Shown here: positions 22,368 to 34,260 of the stretch, piece after piece
How the letters are laid out: the number at the start of each line of letters is the position of its first letter
Numbering within the stretch: position 1 is the first letter of the stretch
Assembly (NCBI GenBank): GCA_963556695.1
Contig: CAUWAG010000006.1
Coordinates: 2,666,001 to 2,730,000, forward strand
Reading direction: 5' to 3'
DNA from: Anthostomella pinea
Taxonomy: Eukaryota; Ascomycota; Sordariomycetes; Xylariales; Xylariaceae
Length of the DNA stretch: 64,000 nucleotides
Notes under the pieces: model-generated
Database searches by the model: none
Told to the model about the DNA's origin: nothing
What the model saw: only the letters and a program-made list of their open reading frames with translations
Program-made: the position numbers and the translations under genes

Positions 22368-24532
22368 ATGCCTTTGCCTTTCCTTGGTCGGTTGAACATG
22401 TATGTCCCTACATACCTACTTGCGCAAGCGCCAGCCTCGCGCTGAGGGTCTACTTGACCCTTGCCCTTGGCTGCTGTGCGTTATCAATGCTGACTGCTGC
22501 ATAGAACCGAGTATGTCGCCTTGGTAGGCTCCTTTGTGCTTGTTGGCCTCGAAGCCTTCATCCGGGTAATGACACTGGCGTTACGTGAGCTACCCGAGAC
22601 AGCTGCTAGATACCAAATACTGACACTTGGGCCTAGCCTCGTCACTGTTGAACCTCTTCTACCGAGCTTCGCGACGACTGTTCAACAGGTTGACTTCCCC
22701 TGCACAGAAGGAGGCCGAACAACGAAGAAAGTGTAAGTCTAACCAACGGGCCCCTTGCACACCTTTCCGACTGCCACTGACCGACCTCATTGTTAGCCAT
22801 ATCATCCTCGATTCGAAATGCGTCCGACTTCGTCGATCTCTGTGCTATGTTCGGTTACACGGCGGAGGAGCATGTGGTGCAGACTAAGGATGGCTATCTA
22901 CTTGGCATCCACCGTCTCGCATGGCGGAAGGGCGAGGAGGACATGAAGGTCAACAGTGGCCCCGCCAGCATCAAGAAACGCGTTGTATACCTCCATCATG
23001 GACTCTTGATGAACAGCGAAGTCTGGATCAGCCTCACGGATGCCCGAAGATGTTTGCCGTTCGTGTTGGTAGAACAGGGCTTTGATGTTTGGGTACGTAC
23101 ACTTTGGCCCCCCTATAGTGTTTAGCACTAACAGACGTTTCAGCTGGGCAACAACCGTGGAAACAAGTACTCCAAGAAGTCGATCCATTGCTCACCAACA
23201 TCTACTCAATTCTGGAACTTCTCCATCGACCAGTTCGCCTTTCACGACATCCCTGATTCTATCAATTACATACTTGATTTCACGAGGCAGCCGTCATTGT
23301 CCTACATTGGGTTCTCTCAAGGCACAGCACAGGCTTTTGCTAGTTTGTCAGTTCATCCAAAGCTCAACGACCAAGTCAACGTCTTCATCGCGCTCGCCCC
23401 TGCTATGTCAGTCCCTGGCTTGAACAATGGTATCGTCGATGCTCTGATCAAAGCCTCCCCTCAGGTCCTCTTCCTCCTCTTTGGCCGGCGATCTATCCTC
23501 AGTTCTGCAACCATGTGGCAGTCCATTCTCTACCCGCCCCTCTTCATCAAGGTGATTGATATGGGCAATAACTTCCTCTTCGGCTGGAAGTCCAAGAACA
23601 TCTCTGTCAGCCAGAAGCTTGCTGCCTATCCTCATCTGTACTCGTTCACAAGTACCAAGTCTGTTGTCCATTGGTTTCAGATCATTCGCAACAAGTCGTT
23701 TCAGATGTACGACGATGATGTGCAGACGCCTTTGTTGGGTGGTTCAAACAAGTATACAAAGGTCGCCAAGTACCCGACTCGGAACATCAGAACGCCAATC
23801 GTCGTGGTCTACGGAGGAAGCGACTCGCTCGTTGACATAAAGGTCATGTTAAAGGAGCTTCCCAGCCGGACTGTCGCAACTGAAATTCCTCACTATGAGC
23901 ATCTCGACTTCCTATGGGCTCGAGATGTAGACACGCAAGTTTTCCGCCACATCTTTGATGCTTTGGAGAACTTCACGAATGCGGATAACCCCTTGGAGGA
24001 GTATGAGAGCTATCAACGCGCAAGGTCTGCCAGCCTGTCGGCATCGGCGTTGTTCAAGCGGTAAGCGTTGCACGTCTTGCCGCGGGAAACCGTCGCTCTA
24101 GACACTAATTGTAGCAGCGCCCTTCCGAACAATGATGCTGTCGAGTCGGATGCAGCGTCAGTCTTGTCTAACGGGCAAGAAAGGAAACATCAAGCGCGTG
24201 AGAAATTATTTCAATCACAAGCTTCGGAGGATAAGCCTGAGGGCGGAAGGCCTCATCTCCATCTTCATCCGATAACTACGATAGACGAGAGCAGACCTCC
24301 GACACCGGATAGACCAAATTATAGAGGGGTAGACTCACCTGCCCACAGCACTCCGTCACCGTCCGCAGCAAGCAGACTGCATCGCCGGCGTGGTAGTGCC
24401 ACCAGCATTGTCAGTATTGACTCGATGAAAGAGGGACGCGGCATCAGGATAGGTGCTGCGAGGCCAGCTGGAAGTGTGGTCACCACCGGAAGTAGTGATG
24501 AAGGCAGGTCACCTCACCGAAACGGACTCTGA
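22368..24532 (+). CDS. Sterol esterase / acid lipase (AB-hydrolase-associated lipase family), six exons
   Basis: Family of yeast Tgl1/Yeh1/Yeh2 and animal lysosomal acid lipase, which hydrolyse steryl esters on lipid droplets or membranes. Exons 22368-22399, 22505-22584, 22637-22732, 22797-23092, 23144-24060 and 24115-24532 join in phase to 612 residues. Residues ~13-32 form a hydrophobic membrane anchor. The AB-hydrolase-associated block follows (GYTAEEHVVQTKDGYLLGIHR), then the oxyanion motif LHHGLL, LGNNRGNKYS, the nucleophile elbow GFSQG, the Asp in VVYGGSDSLVD and the His in PHYEHLDFLWA. The last ~150 residues, mostly on exon 6, are polar and Ser/Pro-rich (PPTPDRP, RRRGSATS), probably regulatory. 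If intron 5 (54 bp) were retained, the protein would stop at 24064 right after the catalytic domain. Confidence 0.92.
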
Positions 24533-27500
24533 TGTAATAGTTGTACAATACACGAAGCGGGTGGCGCAATCACTGAGAGTGGCGTTCAAGTACTGGAAGC
24601 CTGTGGTATACAGCCCCTGTACATATTTCCAAAATGTATAATATGTATATTTCCACTGTAAATGACGCCTTCGTGCTGGTCGCCAACTACGCGATCGTCA
24701 TGACACTAGAAAGCACACCTCCCGCGGGCAAGAGCCACTGGTAGTACTCACTCACGAGGTCACCATTTGTGATTAACCGGTACATACATTTTCACATTAC
24801 ATATACCATGCCGACCTGTCGGCACCATGCAAGCCTCTACATACCTAAACGACGACGAGAAGCAGCATAATGCAATATCAGTCGGTCGGTCTATTCCTAT
24901 GCTACTTCGAACCTGTACCCCGCTGGACCGGGTTGAGTGAGGCTCTTCCCCCTAAGTTACCTCCCCGGCTCTCTACCTCTGTATGTGGGATGAGGCAAGC
25001 GTACCGAAGTCACGCCATGCTATTCATTAACTCCCTGGCAGACTCGTTGTCCTGAAGTATTAGGTAGTCAAGAGGTAACCGATCGATTAGTCTTCGACCA
25101 TTTTTCGACTTCGCTGTAGTTGAAGCCGTTGTGGAGAATCGGTGTGGAGGAGAAGGAGCGGTGCCTTGGTGTGTGATGCTGGGAATTCCTACTTTGTTGT
25201 ATGCGAGTACTATGATTGACAGTGGCTGACATGGTCTTTGACTTACCAGAGGCTCGTCTTGGCTCTTGAGAGACGATGTGGTGGCTTTTGAGGGGGCATG
25301 TATTGATAAAAGATTTGACGAGTTTGGGTCGTCACTGTATACAAGTTATCCTTGATCGCAATTGGAGCCATCTTTAGCGTCGCTTTTCTTCGACTTGCCG
25401 TCACGGGCCACGTCTAGCGGTTGGAATCTGGCGTTTCCTACGTGTCTGGGGCTTATTAGCGTCAGGCGTTGCGAACTCCACGTTAGAAGAAAGGACGTAA
25501 TCGAGTGAAGTATTTATCCATGAGATCTCCTGGTTTTACATGGGTGACGTCGAAGTCTGTCCGCGCAGGTTGGGGTTGTTACCAACCGAGTCCCGACTTC
25601 TTCCCACTGTGGCCTGAACCCTGGGTCGTTCGACAAGTAGACATCGCGCCTCGTTATCTGATGTTGAAAGACTATGACGAGGGCGTATTGAAACCTCGCT
25701 ATGGTGGTCCGCGAGAGGAATGAATGGACTGCGAAAGACGGAAGGAGAGCAGAAACGAAGCTGGCAAGTAGCTTCTCACTGTGGGAGATGGAGGAGGGAG
25801 AAGGGAGGAGCATTCCTTCTTCACGTCCCCAGACAAGCTGCAGAGCGCAATGAAAAACAAAGTTGGTTTTAGAACAAGAGTTCGGATAATGTACCATATA
25901 GTACAGAAATGCCCGTCAGGCGCGGAGGGGGAGACTTCGGATGCCCGAGGGCGAGGGTTTGAGGAATGCCCGGAGGCGAACGATTGCGAGGGTGTAGAGA
26001 AAAGAGGAGGGAGGGAGAGGTGGGTGGAAGGATGGATTAGAGGACGGGATGGGTAAATGAATGGGACTTTGGGTTGGGGAGTAGACCAGTAAGAGAATAG
26101 GTAGGTGGAGAGTAGTTGAGAGAGAGCGTAGAAGGGCGGGATCAAGGGCTGCGAGAGTGAGAATGGCGTGGGATTGAAGATGGCGTGGGAGAAGAGGAAA
26201 TAGAGAAGGAGGAAGTTGGTGAGCACCTCCGTTCAAACGTCTACCTGCTCAGGACGTGGTGCACTTTACCGTCATGCCCGGGAAAGCCTCATTCATCCCA
26301 AGGTTTAGACCCTGAGGGAAAAGGAAGGCGAGAGAAAGGGGGGTTAGTTGAGTGAGAGGAGATGAGCAAGAAGAAGGTAATACGGTAGTGGGGAAAGTTT
26401 TTCGAGAGGATTACATGAGCAGAGGGGCTGGGAGATAGCCTTGGTGGTCGGGGCAGGTTGCAATGTTTGAAGGAAATTGAAGTGGGTAAGGGCTGGGGAA
26501 ACTGACGATGGCGACCGTAGAGGTGAGCTGGAGTATATGAGAAGAGATGATGATAGGGGAGGCGCCAGCAATGTGACGAGGGAGAAAAGATGATGATAAT
26601 AGTTAGGAGATGGAGGATGGCGGAGAGAGAGGAGATAGCAGAGAGGGAGACGATAAAGTGATATATAGAGGAGAAGAAAGGAAGGAAGGAATCTAGAACG
26701 CGAGGACAAAAAAGCGTCTTAAATATGTGGGAGGAGAGCACCTCAATCAGCCGTGACTCACCTGCAGAATGAACATAAACTCGCTCGACAGAAAGTTAAC
26801 AGAGTTCGAAAATCGAAAGCCAATTCCGAATACGGAACACCCGATAGGTCATGGTGCATTGATTTGCAGACGAGTGGCTCGAATGATCTAGTCTGGATGG
26901 TTGAGCTGTGTTGCAGAGTTTGGGGGACCCATAGGGATACGACATTGAGCATGTTTCTGACTCTTGAAGATCGACCTGGGTAAGTACCTACCTACTTAGG
27001 TAGTTGTCATGTCGGCCCTGAGCGTCGGGGTCTTGGTGACTGTACTGCTGCTTGATGTGACGGTCGAAGCACCCGAGAGAGCACGCCTCGATGACTTGAA
27101 GTCGAGTATCTTCACCGTTCACCCTTTAGCCACCTAGAGGGACGCTGTCAAACGGCGGCAACGGGATCAACCGTTCGTAGGGCTGAGATCGTACTTCCAT
27201 CGCCTACGACCCACAACAGAAAGTGGGAAGACTCGGGTACATGTAGTCGGCGCGTGATAATGTACAGAAGGTGGTTACTACTAGGTAAGCGACAGCTGCC
27301 GTATCAAGGGCACTAACTCAAGGCAGGACACAAGCGCCGATGGGAAACATGAGCAGCGACCTTGTATACACTCTGACTGCCAGTTATCAGATAAACCGGC
27401 CATTGATGATCAAGGACGGACATAATGGACATGGCAGGTTGGTTCCAAATTGAATTTCTCATATGCAGCTATCGCTGCTTGTGCTACTTATACAGCTTGT

Positions 27501-27662
27501 AATCAGCGCGATGTAGTGCCTGTGGCGAGCAATCTCAACAAATCCATAGACACCGGACTACTAACACCCTACCACTGGAACGACTCCGAAGGAAACCTGA
27601 CCGAAACGCCAACGACTTTTCCCGATTATCAGGGTACAACCGAACAGCTTCGAAGAGACTTC
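24533..27662. other. 3.1 kb without a confident gene, containing a 1 kb purine-rich tract
   Basis: No frame has family features. From about 25740 to 26740 the plus strand is dominated by G and A (minus strand C and T). Long minus-strand frames there (25699-26226, 26289-26741) translate to Ser/Pro/Leu/Phe low complexity and are most simply a by-product of the base bias. Flanks on both sides have normal composition. Confidence 0.55.
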
Positions 27663-29894
27663 TCAAGTCATAGCTCGCACATGCGTTTCGAACACCTCGT
27701 TTTTCCATCCTCCAACTTCTCTCTCCTCGATGCGCAACTCAGCCCTGGCAGCCTCATCGTTCCAGACCTTGACGATGCTGCCCGGGGCGTAAACATTCTT
27801 GAACACACCCTCGCCAGGCTGCGTGAGACCGACTCTGGTATACAGGTCTGGATCCTCCTCCGGCACCAGCCGCGCTGCAACCGCCTTGAGGAATGTCCAC
27901 AGATCATCGGGGTTGGCAATCCTCGTCGCACGCAGACGTTCTCTCGCATATAGCAACTCGCGGTTCGCCGCGTGAAGGAGGTCGCCGATGGCTGCAGCCA
28001 TTTGTACTTCCATGGTCGCTTTGAGCATCGGGCGAAGGAGAGGCTTGATGAGCCAGCTTAGCCACGAAAACTTGCTCTTCCGAAGTGTGTAGTTGAGCTT
28101 GTGTACACGCACTCGCACAGCACGCAATGTCAAGATCTGCTCTAGGCGTTCACGACAGACCTCGACCTCCAAGTGTATGTCGATACCGCGCTCGTCAAGA
28201 GCCCAGCTCGCGATGCCCTCGTCTGCCAGTCGGAACAGACCGCTATGAGCACGAAGCCAGAAACCCATCTCGTCTGCACGCGCTGACAGTCCGTCGATCT
28301 TGATGAGCATAAGGTTCTTCATGCCAGTGCTTGTTCGGAATCGAGCCTTGCGGATTTCCACTTCGTTGTAGTTCTCAATCTTGAGTCGGTAGGGCAAGAA
28401 CGATGTTTGGTTCACCGTCACGCCGGGTTCAATGATGAGGTTTTCCAGCAAAAGGTCGATGGCTGGTGTGCTGACCTCGAGACGTGGAATGGGCAGGTAC
28501 TGAACGGCTGAGATGACGGCGGGAATGAAGACGTTGAGCGCGTCTTGAAGGAGATCAGTGTTGATGGTTGCATCCTGTGGACCTAGAACGCCAAAGAGGC
28601 GAGTAGTTGTTGTAATCAGGTTATGAATGTCCTCATCTCTGATAACACTCTGGAAGGTGACAGATAATTGTTGCAAGAGTTCGTCGACGTCTTGTCTGAG
28701 ATTGCCTTCAGATCCGACTCGTTTGCCCTTCTCCCGCAACTCTTGGAGTTTCTGCTCGGCGTTGGTGAAGAAGTCGGGATCGGTCAGTAGCTTTTGTAGG
28801 CTGTTGCCAACCTCCCGCATAAGGTCCTCAAACTCGGGGTCGTTGTCCTTGTGGCTTACGACCTTCTTCATGAGTGCTTCGCATCGTTCCCATGCCTTCG
28901 TGTCGCCAAAGCTTTTAACGAACCCCCAGAGGTTTGTGATGGCACGATCCATCTCCTCATTCTCGTGAACATCACTTTGGGCAGTCTCTGCAACCTCCTC
29001 CGCAGCTCGTGAGTAGACCATAGCGTATCGCTTAATCAGCAGCGAGAGTGTGGACACAGAGTCCGAATAGTCCCTGCGTTTTCGAAGGTTGAGAACCGCT
29101 TGTTGGAGGCGCTTCAGAAGTGTCTGGCCTTCATCGCCGGAGAGTTTATCCTTGGCACTCTCGAAAGCGGTGCCGGCCACATCGGCACCACGCCCAGCTA
29201 CCACCGTGGCGACATCCTGGAACTCATCCTCCAGGTTTTGTGCGGACGGCGGCTGGCCGTTGCTGGCCGCCTTTGGCTCGGCCACGCGCTGTTGCTCTTC
29301 TGGCGACGGCTCGATTTGCTTGCCAACCTGCTCCGCAGCCTCGCTCAAGGCAAAGGCCGAATCCTTGAAGACTTCCCGACCAACAACATTGAGATCGCCG
29401 AGGAATTTACGGAAGTCGGCATTGGTGAACAGTAAGGAGCCGACAGTTTGGAGGCTCTTGTATGCGGCGACGGTGTCCGCTTTGGCTTTGGTCTTCTTGG
29501 CTCGCGAACGGATATCGTCGACATCGACGGAGATTCTGCTCTTGGTCAAGAACCAGATGAGGTCCTGAAGCTGATCCTTGCCGTTCTTGTGCTTGAGCAG
29601 GATAATGAACTGCTCCAGCCACTGCTTGGTGAGGCGCACCAATCTCACACCGCTGTCCGACAGGTCTGGGTTGTCTGGGTTCAGGATGTCGCTGGCAAGA
29701 AGCGTGCGGAGGTTGACAATAGCCTGCTCGGTGGTGGGCATGTAGCCTCTGGTCAAGGCTCGCAGCATCTGGTAGCTGTGAAGCTTGCGGTACAGCTCCC
29801 GCTGCAGGTGGGTGTCCTGCTCATACTGGGGCAGCAGGGGCTCTCGCTCGGGGTCAGGATCACTCTTCCGTAGGCCAAAGCACGACGACAACAT
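27663..29894 (-). CDS. HAM1-like protein (DUF5923/DUF4449; BPI/LBP-like lipid-binding fold predicted)
   Basis: A single-exon 743-residue protein. The N-terminal part (about residues 20-480) is mostly helical with the HAM1-like N-terminal pattern: TTEQAIVNLRTLLASDIL, then RLTKQWLEQFIILLKHKNG and DLIWFLTKSR. A disordered patch at about 195-225 (EPSPEEQQ..NGQPPSAQ) interrupts it. The C-terminal ~230 residues (FLPYRLKIENYNEVEIRKAR, GFWLRAHSGLFRLADEG, DIHLEVEV) match the fungal HAM1 C-terminal (DUF4449) domain, which is thought to be related to lipid-binding BPI proteins. The biochemical role is not established. The start MLSSCFGL lies directly upstream of an acidic segment; an alternative start is not evident. 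No introns are needed. Confidence 0.88.
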   Translation of the reverse strand: MLSSCFGLRKSDPDPEREPLLPQYEQDTHLQRELYRKLHSYQMLRALTRGYMPTTEQAIVNLRTLLASDILNPDNPDLSDSGVRLVRLTKQWLEQFIILLKHKNGKDQLQDLIWFLTKSRISVDVDDIRSRAKKTKAKADTVAAYKSLQTVGSLLFTNADFRKFLGDLNVVGREVFKDSAFALSEAAEQVGKQIEPSPEEQQRVAEPKAASNGQPPSAQNLEDEFQDVATVVAGRGADVAGTAFESAKDKLSGDEGQTLLKRLQQAVLNLRKRRDYSDSVSTLSLLIKRYAMVYSRAAEEVAETAQSDVHENEEMDRAITNLWGFVKSFGDTKAWERCEALMKKVVSHKDNDPEFEDLMREVGNSLQKLLTDPDFFTNAEQKLQELREKGKRVGSEGNLRQDVDELLQQLSVTFQSVIRDEDIHNLITTTTRLFGVLGPQDATINTDLLQDALNVFIPAVISAVQYLPIPRLEVSTPAIDLLLENLIIEPGVTVNQTSFLPYRLKIENYNEVEIRKARFRTSTGMKNLMLIKIDGLSARADEMGFWLRAHSGLFRLADEGIASWALDERGIDIHLEVEVCRERLEQILTLRAVRVRVHKLNYTLRKSKFSWLSWLIKPLLRPMLKATMEVQMAAAIGDLLHAANRELLYARERLRATRIANPDDLWTFLKAVAARLVPEEDPDLYTRVGLTQPGEGVFKNVYAPGSIVKVWNDEAARAELRIEEREVGGWKNEVFETHVRAMT

Positions 29895-31379
29895 GTTGGC
29901 TATTGGGGATGCAGACCAGAGCCGTGGTGCATTGTTGATTCTTGCCTATCTTGCGGTTGTTGATGCAGCGTGGAAGTTTACCACCTCCAACTGGAATCCA
30001 TGTTGCTCGAATGAGGTTGCCCGTCATGACGACGATGTACTACGGAGCTTGGGCCACCTCGCGCTCACAATGACGTCTGGACCCGGAGCTCCAGCTCCAG
30101 CTCCAGCTTCGTCCTCAGCAGATTTGCCGAAGTTCAGGCGGTTATTCTCTAAGGTACGTACCTAGGACTGCTTTCACCGATCACGTTGCCAAGCCAAGCC
30201 AATTGGCCCTTCAATTCCACGATTCATCCGTACCTTCCTTACCTGTAGGGTTGCTCTCGATTGCGCGGACAGTCACGAAGCCATGTCAGATCCTCGACTT
30301 ATGTGTTGGCTGAGTCTGGCTGAATGAGAACAATGCCTAGGGTATCGATCTTTCGTCATCCGGCCGACAGGCCTGATGAGGCTGACACCTGTCAGTCAGC
30401 CAGTCTATCGCTTGTCACAGCGAACACCAACGACGACACGTGCCGGTGCAGTCCTGGCATTTATCAATTGTCTTCAATTCTTCCGGATCGCTCGTCCATA
30501 CAGCAGTGACCACTTGGTGTTGCCTTGATCTCATCTACTGCACTGTCAGCAAGTGTCCTTTCCACTCTCAAGTAGGAGCCTGCGTTCTCCCTCAGAAGCT
30601 TGAGGTGCTGCTGTTTCGGTTGCATAATGAGTACCACGGGCGAGGCTCTATATTTATATGGCGTAGGTCGCCTAGGCGAAGCTGAACCCACGAGGCTGCA
30701 GGTGATCCTGCAGATGGTAGATCTCTGTCGTCACAGTTGAGTCTCCGCCGCATCAGCCAGTGTCAGCCAATCTCGTCCCTGGAATGACCGCCTGTGGGAA
30801 GGCACAGCAACGCCATGAATCCCAACGTCATGACAAACTTGCCCTCTGTCTCGGCTGACGATGAAAATACGGTAGGCTTATGGTCTTTTATGGTGGCCCG
30901 ACCTAGCATGGCGTCACGACCTGGGGTTCGGTCCCCTATTCCTTCCCGGACGGACCCTGACTGCGGGCAAGCTCCACTGGGATGAGGCCGAGACCCAGCC
31001 AATGTCACCGTCAATCCCATGGGTAAAAGGTGATCTTCAAGATGGCTATGTGCGATGTAAGCGACTGCTTTGGGGGTCTGTTTTGGGGATCTGCTTGCTT
31101 CCGGTGTGCTTCCTGCATGCTTCCTCCGTGATGTCATGTTGTCTATCAAGTCTTATTATAACCACTTGGCTCCTACCGTGGTTACTAGTCTGTTCCTACC
31201 GCTCCTCAAACTTCATCTCCTCAACAACGTCCCAGATTGCTCGCGACTGTCGAAAAGAGGTATCTCACTGATTCTTCAACAACGTCTTATCGGGTCGCCT
31301 GAGGATCAACAACTTCACGAACTCCCAGATCCACCAAACTAGTCGAGCAGACGCTTGGTAGTAACAAGTCACCATCACA
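29895..31379. other. Divergent promoter region of the HAM1-like and RTA1-like genes
   Basis: About 1.5 kb with only short unsupported frames. A GCTCCA repeat lies near 30090-30105. The last 150 bp contain CAACAA-rich leader sequence of the RTA1-like gene. Confidence 0.5.
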
Positions 31380-32528
31380 ATGAGCTACGCCAATGGTACC
31401 TCGATACGCTTCAAGGACTGCACGCCAGAGATTTGTCCCTATGAGCATTCATACTACGACTACCGGATCTGGCTTGTTCCCAACGTCATCTTCGCGGCTA
31501 TATTCGGGGTGTCGCTCGTTGCGTACATCAGCACCTACATTCGCACGCGTCGTAGCGGCGTCTTCACCATCGCCATAGTTCTGGGTCTTGTCGTAGAGAT
31601 CGACGGCTACGTAGGCCGTATACTGAGCTGGAACAACCAATGGAGCAGCACGGCGTTTATCATGCAGGTCACGAGTCTGACCTTCGCGCCGGCGTTTTTG
31701 GCTGCTGGCATCTACGTCTGTCTCAGAAAGATCGTGAGCGCAGTAGGGCCCGAGAACTCTCGAATCCGTCCGGAACTATACACTCGTATTGTGAGTCAAC
31801 GTCATCCACGACGTACCAATGTTGTGAACAAGGAAAAGCTAATCCAACTGCAGTTTATCCCGTGTGATATCATCTGTCTCTTTACTCAAAGCATAGGGGG
31901 CACATTCTCCGCCATTGCTGCCTCCAAGCACAAGGACACCAACGTGGCCGACAAGGTGATCATCGTGGGCCTGGCACTGCAAGTCGTGACGCTCTTCGCA
32001 TTTATAGCGGTAGCAACGGACTTCGGAATCCGCACGATGCTGCGGCGCCAGCACCTCGGCTCCGCAGCGCTCGACCAGAACCCCGCCATGGTCGCCGTGC
32101 GCGGCTCGTGGCTCTTCAAAGGCTTCATTGCCGCTCTCACCGTCAGCACCATCGCCATCTTCATCCGTTGTGTTTTTCGCCTGGTCGAGCTTTCCGGTGG
32201 CTACCACGGACCGATCACGGCGCGCCAGGACCTGTTCGTCGCCTTCGAGGGCGTCATGCTCTCCGTCGCCGTCCTCGTCCTGAACGTCTTCCACCCCAGC
32301 CTGTGCTTCGGCCCGGCCCTGGACGCAGACCTCCACCTGGCCAGGAAGGCGTCCATCAACAGCGACAAGAACGTCCTCATGGGCACGAGTCTGGGTCCTG
32401 ACTTTTACGATGCCCCTCCTAAGCTCAGCTCATCGACGAGCTTTGATGAGGGCACGCGGGTAGGCCAGAATCCGTATGCGCGATATGGGGGGTACCGCGG
32501 GGCCGACCGCATGGGACGTGCCGTGTAG
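31380..32528 (+). CDS. RTA1-like seven-transmembrane protein (lipid-translocating exporter family), two exons
   Basis: Fungus-specific membrane family of yeast Rta1/Rsb1/Pug1, linked to efflux or flop of sphingoid bases and to resistance to toxic amphiphiles. Exon 1 is 31380-31790 and exon 2 31854-32528. The 63-bp intron (GTGAGT donor, CTGCAG acceptor) is a multiple of three with no stop, so retention would insert 21 residues, but it breaks the strongly conserved YTRIFIPCDIICLFTQ block and is therefore best removed, leaving 361 residues. Family landmarks include YRIWLVPNVIF, ...EIDGYVGRILS, LAPAFLAAGIY (here TFAPAFLAAGIY), FIRCVFRLVELSGG and LFVAFEGVMLSVAVLVLNVFHP. Seven hydrophobic segments are visible; the N-terminus has a short hydrophilic lumenal segment with an NGT sequon, and the ~60-residue tail is cytoplasmic-like and Ser-rich. 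Confidence 0.93.
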   Translation: MSYANGTSIRFKDCTPEICPYEHSYYDYRIWLVPNVIFAAIFGVSLVAYISTYIRTRRSGVFTIAIVLGLVVEIDGYVGRILSWNNQWSSTAFIMQVTSLTFAPAFLAAGIYVCLRKIVSAVGPENSRIRPELYTRIVSQRHPRRTNVVNKEKLIQLQFIPCDIICLFTQSIGGTFSAIAASKHKDTNVADKVIIVGLALQVVTLFAFIAVATDFGIRTMLRRQHLGSAALDQNPAMVAVRGSWLFKGFIAALTVSTIAIFIRCVFRLVELSGGYHGPITARQDLFVAFEGVMLSVAVLVLNVFHPSLCFGPALDADLHLARKASINSDKNVLMGTSLGPDFYDAPPKLSSSTSFDEGTRVGQNPYARYGGYRGADRMGRAV

Positions 32529-34260
32529 ACCGGCTCTGAAATGAAAAGGTAGAGAGAGGCTTCAGGGGAACCATGAATAAAGGGATCTAAGCGCCAAGGA
32601 TTGTGGACTGGATGGAGGTGTACAAACACTGTAATAAAAAGCGACGATTTGCCCAGGTTTTTCCCGCCTGGAAGTACCGGGACGTGCCACGGATGGGAAA
32701 CTCGGATTGGGAATATTGGTTGGGTTTGGGACATGACTGGATGGATGGCCCTAGTGTTAGCAGGCCGGATCCCGCTGTTGGAACCACCACAGCTGTGCTT
32801 TACGACACGACGAGACGGAAGTTCCTTGACGTCGGTAATATAGAACTTCGACTTTATCTACAGTTGCTCTTGCATGCTTTGGGGTGATAAAACAGTGGAA
32901 GCCACCCACCCTCTACTCGGGGCCTTTCCCACGCGATGCTTCTAAGCAGCACTGGACATACATCTCTAACCAACCTATTCCCAAGGTCAATCCAACCTTC
33001 GATGGATGTCCATAAAGTAGCTGAGGTATAAAGTTGATACAGCCATCTACTTGGAAGTAACCGCGGACCCACCCATCCCATTGTTCTCACCTACCTACTT
33101 ACCTCCCTAGTGGACCCTGCTGCTTCGAAACCCGACTTACAAGCTCCTTTGCAACAGTCCCCTTCTCCCCTCCTCCCCATCATGCCCCACCTTCCTTCCC
33201 CCTTCCCAAGCAAGGCCTTTATCCGCTTCCATCGAGGGGCGGACGTTCAAATTTTCATACATGTGAATACTCATTGGGTACGTGGAATCCAGGTGAAAGT
33301 CTGGCTGACAGGTCCGGCCAGCGCTATCCTTTGAAGCCACTGGCTTGGTTTGGCTGACGGAAGGAAAGGAAGGGATGGGTGTTGCGGTGGATGACACGAG
33401 CGATGTGTTGGCTCAATGGATGTGCCGTGTCAGACACAATTCACGAAGTCAGCCAGGAAGACATGTTTCTCAGTTTGTAACCATGTCACAACCTCCCCTC
33501 ATCGTCGTGGAGTCTCCCGCGCATTGATGTGAAAGCAGACTCAGGCAGTGTTGGGCAACAAAGAAGACAAATACACGACACAGATGATACAGAGCTTCGA
33601 GAGAAATGGATAATACTGTATGTATTGAATCAACCGACACACTAGTCAAGACCTGCAAGATCATCTCAGTACCTGGCGCGGACTGTGCCGCCGGCATTGC
33701 GAAGACTTGAGCCCTTTTGGCGGCAGTAGCATCGCCAGACTACCTAGCAAGATCTCACCCAGGGCAAGAGCCCATCGAAACCAGTGAATACGTCCATCAA
33801 GGGACCTCAGCTCTGTACTTCCTCTTTCTTTTCGCCGCGTACTTCATCTCTTTCTGGCTCTTTCTCCTTCCAGTGTAGCTCGTTGACGGCCTCTGGTACC
33901 TGCTATCATGGCTCTACCGATGTTGCCGTCCGAAGCCATATTGCAGGCTTCGCAGGCGGGGCAAGGCCCTTCAAGTAATAGTGACAATGGGTATCGTACA
34001 ATCCAGTGAACACAGACGCCGGGTCCATCAGATCCTGCCGGACTCCTGTATTGACGTGCTGAAAGACGACGCAGGTGGTGGCACAAAAAGAAGGCAGTTT
34101 GGCGAGCAGGTCGCATCTATGCTGTGAATGCATTTTGCGTACGGCAGGTGCAGTGAAAACTGCCGCGCAGTCGCTTGCGGGGAAAGGGGTATACTACTAC
34201 AAGGGCTGATTCCGGTTGCGTGACCACCGGTTGTTGCGTGCGAAGATACTACGAGGCCGC
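32529..34260. other. Intergenic, convergent 3' flanks
   Basis: Nothing I can support as a gene in 1.7 kb between the RTA1-like stop and the zf-C3H1 gene stop. Confidence 0.5.

Noticed and set aside
25699..26741. Two long minus-strand frames (175 and 150 codons) rich in Ser/Pro/Leu/Phe
   Set aside because: They follow from the C/T-rich strand, where stop codons are rare; they lack motifs and overlap in different frames.
27450..27953. 167-codon plus-strand frame
   Set aside because: Its second half is antisense to the HAM1-like C-terminus and the first half has no family features.
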